Source: Oxalobacteraceae bacterium OTU3CINTB1 (GTDB lineage Bacteria; Pseudomonadota; Gammaproteobacteria; Burkholderiales; Burkholderiaceae_D). Taken from it: a stretch of 64,000 bases of DNA. This document shows, piece by piece, positions 19,039 through 28,396 of this stretch. The notes beneath the pieces were generated by a model. It was not told the origin of the DNA. It ran no database searches and saw nothing but the letters and a program-made list of their open reading frames with translations. Each line of letters starts with the position of its first letter. Position 1 is the first letter of the stretch. A program made the translations under genes and the position numbers. Where the stretch lies: contig CP099652.1 in assembly GCA_024123955.1 (NCBI GenBank), positions 5,642,001 to 5,706,000 of the forward strand. Direction: 5' to 3'.

Positions 19039-19072
19039 ACGTAGGGCGGATTAGCGCAGCGTAATCCGCCAT
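19039..19072. repeat. REP unit, head-first orientation
   Basis: ACGTAGGGCGGATTA...TAATCCGCCAT with inner stem GC-GCA-GC. It lies 30 bases past the stop of the leftward cluster gene at 19102. The 86 bases between the two units hold no gene that I can see. Confidence 0.8.
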
Positions 19073-19101
19073 CGACGAGCCGCCGCCAGCCCATCCATCA
19101 A

Positions 19102-20001
19102 TCACGAATAATCGGCGTCCAATTCGGACCCGGCATAATTCTCCAACTCGGCAAACAAGGTCTTCATCGCCGTGCGTCCCTTGATGTGCTGGATGACGGT
19201 ACAGGTCTGGCGATAACTATCGATCCGGTCCAGCAGCACCGGATGATGCTGCACCGGCACCTTGGCCACCAGCGCCGCCCAGCCCTCCTCGTAATCGGGC
19301 TTGTTCTTGCGTACCGATTTGACGAAACGCTCGAACTCCTTCTGCCCGGTGCGGGCCACCACCCTGCCCCCGCCCTCGATGGCGAAGATGATCGCCAGCG
19401 CGATCACGCCCTCGGCGTTCAAATCCGTATCGCTGACCGGCCCCTCGGTGTTGTGCCTGCGCAGCCAGCCGGCCAGGCGCACAATCGCCTGCACCTCCTT
19501 GCGCTGCTTCAGCATCACCGAATAGCGGTCGCCGCCGTTCCAGTTCTGGTTCGGGTCGGTCTGGCACAGCTCGATGAACAGGTCGCGCAAGCGGCGCGCC
19601 GAATACACCGGATCGGTATCGTACTCGCCGACCAGGGTATCCTCCGGCAACGCCGACAATTCCTTGATCATCCTGAAGCCGATCTGGAACGCATGCTCCG
19701 CGCCGTGCTCGATCAGGTAGTCGAGCGCCGCCAGGTCCGTCTCGTTCGGAATCACGTGATCGAGTCCCAACGACACCCCGCCCACCGTCAACTGCAGCGC
19801 CTTCTGGATGCCCTCGGCGGTGCGGTCGTTGGTGAACTTTTCGGCCACCATCGCCGTGATGCCGGTCAGCTCGTCGGCCAGGGCGTAGGCGGCGTCATCG
19901 TCCGGATGGGTCGCCAGTTGCTGGATCGCGCGCGTCAGGCGCGGCAAATTCTCTACTACTAATGCTGGCAGCATCGCTTCGGCGTCCTTCGAAATTTCCA
20001 T
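19102..20001 (-). CDS. Unknown protein, last gene of J-domain cluster
   Basis: 299 residues, soluble, mostly predicted helix, with no recognised domain. Notable stretches are LPALVVENLPRLTRAIQQLATHPDDDAAYALADEL and VIALAIIFAIEGGGRVVARTGQKEFERFVKSVRKNKPDYEEGWAALVAKVPVQ. ATG 20001 overlaps the stop of the upstream gene (TTGATGGA), so the two are translationally coupled; a TTG at 20004 is the other possible start. It belongs to a four-gene leftward cluster that begins with a J-domain protein. Confidence 0.75.
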   Translation of the reverse strand: MEISKDAEAMLPALVVENLPRLTRAIQQLATHPDDDAAYALADELTGITAMVAEKFTNDRTAEGIQKALQLTVGGVSLGLDHVIPNETDLAALDYLIEHGAEHAFQIGFRMIKELSALPEDTLVGEYDTDPVYSARRLRDLFIELCQTDPNQNWNGGDRYSVMLKQRKEVQAIVRLAGWLRRHNTEGPVSDTDLNAEGVIALAIIFAIEGGGRVVARTGQKEFERFVKSVRKNKPDYEEGWAALVAKVPVQHHPVLLDRIDSYRQTCTVIQHIKGRTAMKTLFAELENYAGSELDADYS

Positions 20002-20003
20002 CA

Positions 20004-20780
20004 AGAGAAAATGCCGGTGCCGACGCTACGGCGCGAACCGGCCTTGGCGCTGCGGGTCGACGGTACCTGCTTGCGCAAGCGGTACAGCAATTCTTTGGTC
20101 GAACGCTGCAGGAAGGTCGGCTCGTCGTCCGGGTCGTCGCTGAACTCGGCGTCGGCCAGGTCGGCGCTGTGGCGGAACTCCGGGAACAGCTCGAACAAGG
20201 AGCGGTCCCAGCCGTCTTCCGAGGCTTGCGCCAGCGCGATCGCCAGTGGCACGACGTCGTTGTCCGACGAGGTCTGGCCGGTCAGGTACGGGCCCTTGGC
20301 GATGATCTCGCCGGCCACTTCCAGGATTTCCTTCGGCGCCATCGAGAACAGGATGGCGAAGATGGTGGCGCCGTGGTCGGTCGCCGACGCGGCCTGCAGC
20401 AATTCGCTGCGGCGCTCCTCGTCGTCGGTCGAGAACACCACGCCGTGCACGTGCGCGAACAGCGATTCGGCGATGCGCTCCGGGTCGTCCTCGATCAGGT
20501 CGTCCTGCCAGGTCGCGGCGAAGAAGGCCAGGCTGTCGGCCCAGGCCTTGGGCGGCACCAGCAAGGTCGCCAGCGACATCTTGCCGCCGTCGAAGCCGGC
20601 CATGTGCAGCGCGGTCACTTGCGGCGGGATGTTGCTCAACACTTCCACCACCGCCAGGTCGCCGAACTGGTCGGCCGCTTCGGCGAAGGCTTGCTCGGCG
20701 TGGCCCAGCGAGCCGGCCAGCACCAGTTCGGTCACTTGCTTGCTCAGCGCGGGCAAATTGCTCTTGTTGTCGTCGGACAT
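20004..20780 (-). CDS. Unknown acidic protein, third gene of J-domain cluster
   Basis: 259 residues with no signal peptide or membrane helix. It begins MSDDNKSNLPALSKQVTELVLAGSLGHAEQAFAEAADQFGD and has a conspicuously acidic middle (WQDDLIEDDPER, DAEFSDDPDDEPTF) and a basic tail (RSAKAGSRRSVGTG). I recognise no domain. Its stop codon is shared with the start region of the next gene; the strict end may be 20001. Three bases separate it from the gene before, so the cluster is tightly packed. Confidence 0.75.
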
Positions 20781-20783
20781 GGT

Positions 20784-21281
20784 TTAATCCTCCTTGTCGA
20801 ACATTTGGGCGAAGTCGTCGGTCGCGTTGTCCTCGTCCTCGATATCGTCGCCGTCGTCGTTGGCCGACAGCTGTTCCAGCGATTGGTCGTCGTCGTCCCA
20901 CTTGCGCGGATGCTTGAACAGGAAGGCGGTGATGATGGCCTGGCGCGCCAGTTCCGGCAGATTTTCTTCCAGCGCCGCATACATCTGTTGCGCCGCCTCG
21001 CCTTTGCACGAGGCCATCGCGAAGACGCGCGCCGGGTCGCCGAACTCGTAGTCCTGGGCTTCGGCCAGCAAGCCTTTCGGGTCGCTGAACTCGAGGTGGT
21101 CGACCAGGGCGAAGGCCAGCATATTGACATCCTCGATGCCGCCGCCGCTGGCGTACTCGGACACCAGCGCGTCGATCATGCGCTGGTAGTTCTTGCGGTC
21201 GGGGGGATCGCCCAGAATGCCTTCGATCTGGCCTTCCAGTTCGCGCGATTGATAGGCGAATTCGGGGTGTACTTTTCTCAT
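20784..21281 (-). CDS. Unknown acidic protein, second gene of J-domain cluster
   Basis: 165 residues starting MRKVHPEFAYQSRELEGQIEGILGDPPDRKNYQRMIDALVSEYASGGG. The C-terminal 35 residues are extremely acidic (KWDDDDQSLEQLSANDDGDDIEDEDNATDDFAQMFDKED). Soluble and helix-rich. The frame extends upstream through the J-domain gene in a wrong reading, so ATG 21281 is chosen by position, 22 bases after the J-domain stop; its ribosome site is weak. Function unknown; an acidic tail next to a J protein suggests chaperone or adaptor roles, which is inference. Confidence 0.7.
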   Translation of the reverse strand: MRKVHPEFAYQSRELEGQIEGILGDPPDRKNYQRMIDALVSEYASGGGIEDVNMLAFALVDHLEFSDPKGLLAEAQDYEFGDPARVFAMASCKGEAAQQMYAALEENLPELARQAIITAFLFKHPRKWDDDDQSLEQLSANDDGDDIEDEDNATDDFAQMFDKED

Positions 21282-21303
21282 TGCTTGCTTTCGTTTTAAT
21301 GTA

Positions 21304-21597
21304 TTACGCTGGCGGCAGCACGGTGCCGTGCAGGTTGAAGACCGAGCGCCATAACTGGTACGCTTCGGCTTCGGAATCGATGATGATGCGGTGGTTGACG
21401 CTCTGGTTGTATTCCTCGCGCTTGACCGGGTCGGACAGGATCTCGTAAGCCTTGGTGATGCTTTTGAAGCGCGCCTCGGCGCCGGGCGCCTGGTTGCGGT
21501 CCGGGTGGAAGCGCATTGCCAGCGAGCGGTATATCTTTTTGATCTCGTCTTCGGTGGCGTTGGGCGCGATCCCCAGCGTGTTGTAGTGATTTTCCAT
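21304..21597 (-). CDS. Small J-domain (DnaJ-like) protein
   Basis: 97 residues: a single J domain, [65 protein letters not shown], with HPD at 31-33, then a 30-residue tail. J domains stimulate the ATPase of Hsp70/DnaK. It lacks the G/F, zinc-finger and substrate domains of DnaJ, so it is a type III J protein whose partner decides specificity. GGAG lies 8 bases before ATG 21597. It is first in a leftward cluster with three unknown genes, and divergent from glnS. Confidence 0.9.
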   Translation of the reverse strand: MENHYNTLGIAPNATEDEIKKIYRSLAMRFHPDRNQAPGAEARFKSITKAYEILSDPVKREEYNQSVNHRIIIDSEAEAYQLWRSVFNLHGTVLPPA

Positions 21598-21720
21598 TTT
21601 GGAAACTCCGCGGCCATGTGCCGAAACAATTAAAGGCGAATTATACCCGTCGCACCAGCGCCCATCCCGGCCCGGCCGCCGCGACGCAGCATTTCCCCTC
21701 AGCCCACGGAGGGGATACGG

Positions 21721-21726
21721 TAAAAT
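21721..21726 (+). promoter_or_regulatory. Candidate -10 box of glnS
   Basis: GTAAAAT (TAAAAT at 21721-21726) lies about 38 bases before ATG 21764. It supports that start over the in-frame ATG at 21725, which would overlap the -10 box. No convincing -35 hexamer is seen. Confidence 0.35.
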
Positions 21727-21763
21727 GCCCTTTACACGAACTCTTGCAAAGCCCACTTTTCAG

Positions 21764-23530
<1,767 letters not shown>

Positions 23531-23547
23531 GACGACTAAGCCCTCAG

Positions 23548-23587
23548 AAACCGGCGCCCTTCGCAAGGAGGCGCCGGTTTTTTTTCG
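23548..23587 (+). terminator. Rho-independent terminator of glnS
   Basis: AAACCGGCGCC and GGCGCCGGTTT form an 11-bp GC-rich stem with a loop of about 11 bases, followed by a run of eight or more T. It lies 18 bases after the glnS stop. Confidence 0.95.
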
Positions 23588-23633
23588 TTCCCGCACTCGG
23601 GCACTCCTCAGGATAAATGGCATTATTTATAAA

Positions 23634-23676
23634 TTTACTTGACTAGCATTAGTAATATTTTCTATATTCAAGTAAA
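23634..23676 (+). promoter_or_regulatory. Promoter and inverted repeat of CHASE kinase gene
   Basis: TTGACT (23639-23644) and TATATT (23663-23668) are separated by 18 bases, a good sigma-70 promoter. TTTACTTGA (23634-23642) and TCAAGTAAA (23668-23676) are perfect 9-base inverted arms that flank and overlap both hexamers, so a bound protein would block the promoter. The DNA is far more AT-rich than its surroundings. Confidence 0.6.
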
Positions 23677-23712
23677 GTGGCGACCACTGAAGTTGCTTGA
23701 AAGGCAATCGCA

Positions 23713-25569
23713 ATGGAGGTACTTCTCGCGCAGCGACAAATGTTTTCCCCGCCAAAATCCGTCTGGTGGGCGGGGGTCATGCTGTCCCTGGGCGTGGGCG
23801 CGCTGTGCTATGTTGCCGCCTATAAAATGGTCGAATACGACGCCGGCGAGCGCTTCATGCACCAGGCGCGCAACGCCCAGTACCACATCAGCTCGCGCAT
23901 CGACACCTATGCCGACGTGCTGCGCGCCACGGCCAGCTACTTCGACGCCAGCGGCAAGGTCGAGCGCGAAGACTTCCACCGCTTCGTGCGCGGACTGAAA
24001 CTGGCGACCCAGTTTCCCGCGCTGGTCAGCATCAATTACGCGGAGTACATCACCGAAGCGCAGCGCGGGGATTTCGAAAAGGTCGCGCGCCGCAGCGGCG
24101 ACGGCACCGCCAACGGCTATCCCGACTACGTGATCCAGCCGACCGGCCGCCGCGCCGACTATTCCGTCATCACCATGATCGAGCCGATCGCGGCGTTCCG
24201 CTGGCGGGTCGGTCTCGATATCACGCACAAGCCGGCGGTGGCGCAGGCGCTGGCCAACGCGCGCGACACCGGCGAAATCAGCACCTCCGGCAAGCAGATC
24301 GACATGGACAGCTTCGGCCAGGGCGGCGGCATGGCGATCCGGCTGCCGCTGTACAACAAGGATATGCCGCTGACCACCACCCAGGAGCGCCGCGCCGCCT
24401 ACCGGGGTTCGGTCGGGATAGGCTTCAGCGTACCGCGCCTGGTGCAACTGGCGATGGACCAGATGCAAGTGCGCGACGTGCGCCTGCGCCTGTACGACGG
24501 CGGCGAAAGCAACGACCGCTCCTCGGCCGCGTCGGCCCCCTCCCTGTTGTTCGACAACAAGGTCAACGGCGGCGAGAACGTGCGCTCGGCCGACCAGTTC
24601 GGCATCGTGCTGCCGCTGACGTTCAACGGCCGCCAGTGGCATGCCCACTTCAGCGCGCCCAAGGCGGCCTGGTCCAGCCGCTTCGACCTGTTCCTGCCGT
24701 GGCTGGCCATGTTGAGCGGTTTTATCGGCTCGCTGCTGTTCTACCTGCTGATCCACACGCTGTCGTCGTCGCGCATGCGGGCGATCAAGATGGCTAAGGT
24801 CATGACCAAGGAATTGCGCGACAGCCAGGCCAAGCTGCAACAGTCGCACCATAAGCTGCGCCGGCTGGCCGCGCACGCGGACCAGATCAAGGAGCAGGAG
24901 CGCAAGCGCATCGCGCGCGAAATCCATGACGACCTCGGCCAGAACCTGCTGGTGCTGCGCATCGAGGCGGACATGCTGGCCACCCGTACCCGCCACCGCC
25001 ATCCGCGCCTGCACGCCCGCGCGAAAAGTACGCTCAGCCAGATCGACAGCACCATCAAAAGCGTGCGCCATATCATCAACGACCTGCGGCCGAACGTGCT
25101 GGACCTGGGCCTGAACGCGGCCGTCGAATGGCAGATCGCCCAGTTCCGCCAGCGCTCCGGCATGGTGTGCGAGCTGATCGAGCACCAGCGCGACATCCGC
25201 ATCGACGACCATTGCGCCACCGCCTTCTTCCGCGTGCTGCAGGAATCGCTGAGCAATATCGTCCAGCACGCGCACGCCAGCCTGGTCCGGGTGGAATTGC
25301 GGCAGGCCGGCGGCATGCTGAGCATGACCATCACCGACAATGGCGTCGGCATGCGGGCGAGCAATCGCAACAAGGTCGGATCGTTCGGCCTGGTCGGCAT
25401 CGAGGAGCGCATCAGCCTGCTCGGAGGCGTGTGCTCCATCATCGGCAGTCCCAACGCCGGCACCACGGTCGCCATCTCGGTGCCGATCGACCACGTCCCA
25501 CCGCCTTCCAACGACGATCTGACCGACATCAACGACACCGGCCACTTGACCGCCAACGTCATCGCTTGA
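23713..25569 (+). CDS. CHASE-domain sensor histidine kinase, NarX/DesK class
   Basis: 618 residues. A first membrane helix (about 16-38), a periplasmic CHASE sensor (about 70-310), a second helix (about 327-350), then HisKA_3 with RKRIAREIHDDLGQNLLVLRIEADM; His405 is the phospho-site. The ATPase has RVLQESLSNIVQHAHAS, ITDNGVGM and GSFGLVGIEERISLLGG. CHASE domains bind small extracellular ligands. No response regulator lies next to it, so it is an orphan. ATG 23713 follows GAAAGG. The downstream neighbour is the Cys-repeat protein, with its own promoter region. Confidence 0.9.
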   Translation: MEVLLAQRQMFSPPKSVWWAGVMLSLGVGALCYVAAYKMVEYDAGERFMHQARNAQYHISSRIDTYADVLRATASYFDASGKVEREDFHRFVRGLKLATQFPALVSINYAEYITEAQRGDFEKVARRSGDGTANGYPDYVIQPTGRRADYSVITMIEPIAAFRWRVGLDITHKPAVAQALANARDTGEISTSGKQIDMDSFGQGGGMAIRLPLYNKDMPLTTTQERRAAYRGSVGIGFSVPRLVQLAMDQMQVRDVRLRLYDGGESNDRSSAASAPSLLFDNKVNGGENVRSADQFGIVLPLTFNGRQWHAHFSAPKAAWSSRFDLFLPWLAMLSGFIGSLLFYLLIHTLSSSRMRAIKMAKVMTKELRDSQAKLQQSHHKLRRLAAHADQIKEQERKRIAREIHDDLGQNLLVLRIEADMLATRTRHRHPRLHARAKSTLSQIDSTIKSVRHIINDLRPNVLDLGLNAAVEWQIAQFRQRSGMVCELIEHQRDIRIDDHCATAFFRVLQESLSNIVQHAHASLVRVELRQAGGMLSMTITDNGVGMRASNRNKVGSFGLVGIEERISLLGGVCSIIGSPNAGTTVAISVPIDHVPPPSNDDLTDINDTGHLTANVIA

Positions 25570-25636
25570 CCCCCTCCGGTTTACCCCGTCGCTGGCTAGG
25601 AGAAGTCAGCGGATTGTAGGAATTTCCTCAGAAACA

Positions 25637-25650
25637 TTGATAAATATCAA
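25637..25650 (+). promoter_or_regulatory. FNR/Anr box upstream of Cys-repeat gene
   Basis: TTGATAAATATCAA matches the consensus TTGAT-N4-ATCAA at all ten defined positions. FNR-type activators bind it under low oxygen. If it sits at -41.5, transcription would start near 25685, and AAAAAT at 25673-25678 is at the -10 position (4 of 6). The gene starts at 25730. Confidence 0.65.
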
Positions 25651-25729
25651 ACGTGAAGAGCCAAAGTTAAGCAAAAATCAATTGCTTCGTAACGTTTTTT
25701 TAACCCGTATCAATCAAGAGGAGATGTCC

Positions 25730-26581
25730 ATGAACGTCATCAACGCCCTGGATCTGGACCCAATCAAGGTCAAGCTGATGCATAAAGAATCCGGCGAAGG
25801 TTGGTCGCTGGAACATGTTAACGCTATCGAGCTGGAATACCGCCGCTTCCTGACGCTGATGAAAAAATACCCCCACGAACAGACCGCGCCGCTGGTCGAC
25901 GTGGACACGTTCTGGCACTACCATATTCTCGATACGATGAAATACGCCGCCGATTGCGAGGCCGTGTTCGGCTACTTCCTGCACCATTTCCCGTATGTCG
26001 GCATGCGCGGTGAGGAAGACGAAGCGGCGCTGGCGCGCATCGGGCAGCGCATGAAGGAATTGTACGAAGCGGAATTCGGCGAGGACTATGTGCGTCCGGC
26101 AAAGCGTGCTTTCGAAGGCGCGACCCAAGCCAATGCCTTCTGCGGTTCGCCCGAAATGCAGGCCAACGCATTCTGCGGCTCGCCCGAGAAGCAGGCCAAC
26201 GCCTTCTGCGGCTCGCCCGAAAAGCAAGCCAACGCCTTCTGCGGCTCGCCAGAAAAGCACGCCAACGCCTTCTGCGGCTCGCCAGAAAAGCAAGCAAATG
26301 CCTTCTGTGGCTCGCCTGAAATACACGCCAACGCTTTCTGCGGCTCGCCGGAAAAGCAGGCGAACGCCTTCTGCGGTTCCCCAGAGAAGCAAGCCAACGC
26401 ATTTTGCGGCAGCCCGGAGAAGCAAGCCAACGCCTTCTGCGGCTCCCCAGAGAAACAAGCGAACGCGTTTTGCGGCTCTCCTGAAGAGAAAGTCGCTTTT
26501 TGCGGCAGCCCGGAAAAGGCAATAGCCGCCAAGGTCCCGAACCAGCCTGGCCTGTTCAGCGGCCGTCCGACCCTGAGCTAA
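25730..26581 (+). CDS. Cys-repeat protein with (Q/H)ANAFCGSPE repeats
   Basis: 283 residues. Residues 1-130 form a compact domain: LMHKESGEGWSLEHVNAIELEYRRFLTLMKKYP and VDTFWHYHILDTMKYAADCEAVFGYFLHHFP, which resembles the GRDP-like (formerly DUF1399) WHxH region (Trp62, His63, His65). Residues 133-253 are eleven tandem 11-residue repeats, QANAFCGSPEK with small changes, plus a twelfth degenerate KVAFCGSPEK, each with one Cys. Codons differ between copies while the protein is kept. GAGGAG sits 6 bases before ATG 25730; no secretion signal. Function unknown: metal or thiol chemistry, or a modified multi-core peptide, is possible. Confidence 0.85.
   Translation: MNVINALDLDPIKVKLMHKESGEGWSLEHVNAIELEYRRFLTLMKKYPHEQTAPLVDVDTFWHYHILDTMKYAADCEAVFGYFLHHFPYVGMRGEEDEAALARIGQRMKELYEAEFGEDYVRPAKRAFEGATQANAFCGSPEMQANAFCGSPEKQANAFCGSPEKQANAFCGSPEKHANAFCGSPEKQANAFCGSPEIHANAFCGSPEKQANAFCGSPEKQANAFCGSPEKQANAFCGSPEKQANAFCGSPEEKVAFCGSPEKAIAAKVPNQPGLFSGRPTLS
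26126..26518 (+). repeat. Tandem 33-bp coding repeats
   Basis: Twelve contiguous 33-base units (the last degenerate, 30 bases) inside the Cys-repeat gene. The units vary mostly at third positions, e.g. TGCGGCTCG, TGTGGCTCG, TGCGGCAGC. They have no spacers, so this is not a CRISPR array. Confidence 0.95.
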
Positions 26582-26623
26582 AAAGCCACCGGCGGCCGGA
26601 GCACCAAGCGTGATCTGAACCAG

Positions 26624-26655
26624 GTAGGGCGGATTAGCGAAGCGTAATCCGCCAT
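26624..26655. repeat. Single REP unit
   Basis: GTAGGGCGGATTA...TAATCCGCCAT with inner stem GC-GAA-GC, 42 bases after the Cys-repeat gene. The rest of the gap 26582-26772 shows no gene. Confidence 0.8.
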
Positions 26656-26772
26656 CTCCGGTCCGCCAACAACCTACGCGCTGCCGGCGTTGCCATCAAC
26701 ATAAGCAACACCAACCGGCGGCATGATTAAAAAAGTGGCATACTCTGAACTCCAACGTCCCGGGAGCTCATC

Positions 26773-26967
26773 ATGGCCATCAATTCAGTCGCCTCAAACA
26801 GCGCCGCAGTCCAATCAACGCCGCCACCGCGCCAGGCGGAGCCGGTCCAGGCCGCGCCCAAGCCTGCCGAGCAAGCGGCGCCACCGCCGCCTCAGCAGGC
26901 AGCAACCGCGCCCACCGTCAACAGCAACGGCCAGCGCATCGGCACGACGATCAGTACGTCAGCGTAA
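26773..26967 (+). CDS. Small Pro/Ala/Gln-rich protein
   Basis: 64 residues: MAINSVASNSAAVQSTPPPRQAEPVQAAPKPAEQAAPPPPQQ, then TVNSNGQRIGTTISTSA. Low complexity and probably disordered, with no signal peptide or membrane segment. GGGAG lies 8 bases before the ATG and a strong terminator follows, which supports expression. Similar N-termini (MA-SV-S--) occur in the DUF5610 protein of this window, but the similarity is too short to mean much. Function unknown. Confidence 0.55.
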   Translation: MAINSVASNSAAVQSTPPPRQAEPVQAAPKPAEQAAPPPPQQAATAPTVNSNGQRIGTTISTSA

Positions 26968-27007
26968 AAGAACCCCGGCGGGGCCGATCAAAACCGGACC
27001 CACCTAA

Positions 27008-27050
27008 GACAACGGCGCGTTACCGTGAGGTGCGCGCCGTTGTCTTTTTT
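27008..27050 (+). terminator. Strong rho-independent terminator
   Basis: GACAACGGCGCG (27008-27019) and CGCGCCGTTGTC (27033-27044) form a perfect 12-bp stem with a 13-base loop followed by TTTTTT. It ends the small Pro-rich gene's transcript and separates it from the leftward HTH gene. Confidence 0.92.
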
Positions 27051-27062
27051 GTTGGTCGCCTA

Positions 27063-27302
27063 TCAGGCCGCCATCAGTTCGCGCAGCTCGCGGATGCTGA
27101 AATCGCTGATCTCGTGCATACGGATCAGGATGGTTGCACCAATCGGGAGGGTATTGTGGCGAATTTTGCTGATGACTGGAGGTGCTACTTCCAGGGCGCG
27201 CGACAACGCAGCATCGTTTTTCAGTTGCAGCTTTTCGATGATGGCGTCGAGGACGCGGTTCGGATTGTAGGTCGGGGAGGCGGTGATTTCTTTGATAGAC
27301 AT
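27063..27302 (-). CDS. Small helix-turn-helix DNA-binding protein
   Basis: 79 residues from MSIKEITASPTYNPNRVLDAIIEKLQLKNDAALSRALEVAPPVISKIRHNTLPIGATILIRMHEISDFSIRELRELM. DAALSRALEVAPPVISKIRHN is a Cro/XRE-like helix-turn-helix. It has no other domain and would act as a small repressor-like regulator. The ribosome site is weak; the longer frame to 27335 lacks one too. The AT-rich 27303-27571 upstream should hold its promoter. Targets are unknown. Confidence 0.75.
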   Translation of the reverse strand: MSIKEITASPTYNPNRVLDAIIEKLQLKNDAALSRALEVAPPVISKIRHNTLPIGATILIRMHEISDFSIRELRELMAA

Positions 27303-27383
27303 AATGTTTAAGTAGGTTCGTGGCCGCTTTCGCAAAAAAACGACACATGGGTAAATAAAATTTTTAGCTCAATTACCAGTGAA

Positions 27384-27422
27384 GCACTACAAAACGCGAA
27401 CTTTTATGCCGGTTTTTAGTGC
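27384..27422. promoter_or_regulatory. Imperfect inverted repeat in AT-rich gap
   Basis: GCACTACAAAAC (27384-27395) and GGTTTTTAGTGC (27411-27422) are imperfect inverted arms, upstream of the HTH gene. The whole 27303-27571 gap is unusually AT-rich for this genome. It may hold an operator for the HTH protein; nothing else is recognised there. Confidence 0.25.
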
Positions 27423-27571
27423 CTAGCCGCGATAATACACGTTTTTGTTAACGAACGGCTAACCCGAGCTATTTTTGTGTGAGATTTTGATAGATTTTAC
27501 ACCCATTTCTTATGCTAGGAAGAAATTTGTTGCAAGAAAGGGTATAAAACATTGTAAAGTTTTGTAGCAAC

Positions 27572-27817
27572 TCAGTTAGAGCGGCTGAGGCCGGAGGCCA
27601 GAAAACACCATTCGACGGCCATCAAGGTGGCCAGTTGCGCAATGGTGCTTGGCAGGAAAATGGTCGACGCCGATCCGAAACCCGGATTGCTGGACGAGCA
27701 GCCCCAGCCCAGTTGCCGGCGAATTTCTTCGGGCGTTGGCGGAGGACGGCGGGCGCACTCACGCAGCTGCATGTAGGCACGAACCTGCTCTTTCGTCGGA
27801 TGCAAAGTGGCTGGCAT
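27572..27817 (-). CDS. Small hypothetical protein
   Basis: 81 residues: MPATLHPTKEQVRAYMQLRECARRPPPTPEEIRRQLGWGCSSSNPGFGSASTIFLPSTIAQLATLMAVEWCFLASGLSRSN. The N-terminal half is polar with a helical PTPEEIRRQLGW motif; the C-terminal half has a weakly hydrophobic helix. AGGAG lies 8 bases before ATG 27817, so expression is plausible. I recognise no family. It runs in the same direction as the HTH gene across the AT-rich gap. Confidence 0.6.
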   Translation of the reverse strand: MPATLHPTKEQVRAYMQLRECARRPPPTPEEIRRQLGWGCSSSNPGFGSASTIFLPSTIAQLATLMAVEWCFLASGLSRSN

Positions 27818-27849
27818 ACGCGAGCTCCTCTTAGTAATGACAACGATAT

Positions 27850-27877
27850 CGCATCAAGCCCTGCTTTGTTTGATGCG
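27850..27877. promoter_or_regulatory. Inverted repeat upstream of small gene
   Basis: CGCATCAA (27850-27857) and TTGATGCG (27870-27877) are perfect 8-base inverted arms 33 bases upstream of the leftward gene at 27817, a position for an operator. The rest of 27818-28099 shows no gene. Confidence 0.35.
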
Positions 27878-28099
27878 CGTCAAGCAAGTCATCTTGATAG
27901 TTTGACACAGAAAGCTGACATAGGGCTTGCACTGGTATAAGTCTCCCTATCTTTTTACACCTTTTCGCCGAGCAACTACAAGCGGCACACCGCTACTATG
28001 TGCGGGTAGCAACGCTCGACATGATCTGGTCGTTTAAAATGACGTTTTTCCCGCCTCCGGCCGGACCGACAACCGCAATTCAACAACACTAAGGCGCTC

Positions 28100-28351
28100 A
28101 TGACCTACGAAGAATTCCTCGATGAGGTAACCACCCTGCTACACGAGATCTACGACCTCGACGATGCGGCGGCGATCAAGCTGGTGGTTGACGCCCAGGA
28201 CGCCGATTATTTTGTCGCGCACGACCACAAGGAAGAGATGCGCACGCTGGAACAGGCGAAGAAAGACGCCACCGCGCTCTACGAAGCGAAACAGAACCGC
28301 AATCAGACGCAACGCAAGCAGCAGTTGCGCAAGGTCCAGCAAAAGAAATAA
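28100..28351 (+). CDS. Small charged hypothetical protein
   Basis: 83 residues: MTYEEFLDEVTTLLHEIYDLDDAAAIKLVVDAQDADYFVAHDHKEEMRTLEQAKKDATALYEAKQNRNQTQRKQQLRKVQQKK. An acidic helical N-terminal half and a strongly basic, Gln/Lys-rich tail, predicted to be a long helix. No signal or membrane segment. No strong ribosome site. Not recognised; the basic tail could bind nucleic acid, which is inference. Confidence 0.6.
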   Translation: MTYEEFLDEVTTLLHEIYDLDDAAAIKLVVDAQDADYFVAHDHKEEMRTLEQAKKDATALYEAKQNRNQTQRKQQLRKVQQKK

Positions 28352-28396
28352 ACGGTAACCGGGCGGCCCGCCTTACACTCCCGCCGCCCGCCACCG

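Noticed and set aside
23668..25545. 625-residue minus-strand open frame
   Set aside because: It is antisense to the CHASE kinase, which has all kinase motifs.
26126..26518. Regular 33-base repeats that look like a CRISPR array
   Set aside because: The units are contiguous with no spacers and lie in one open frame coding an 11-residue repeat with silent variation.
26086..26532. Antisense open frame with FSGEPQKALAC repeats
   Set aside because: It is the shadow of the Cys-repeat gene on the other strand; no ribosome site, and the codon variation is silent only on the plus strand.
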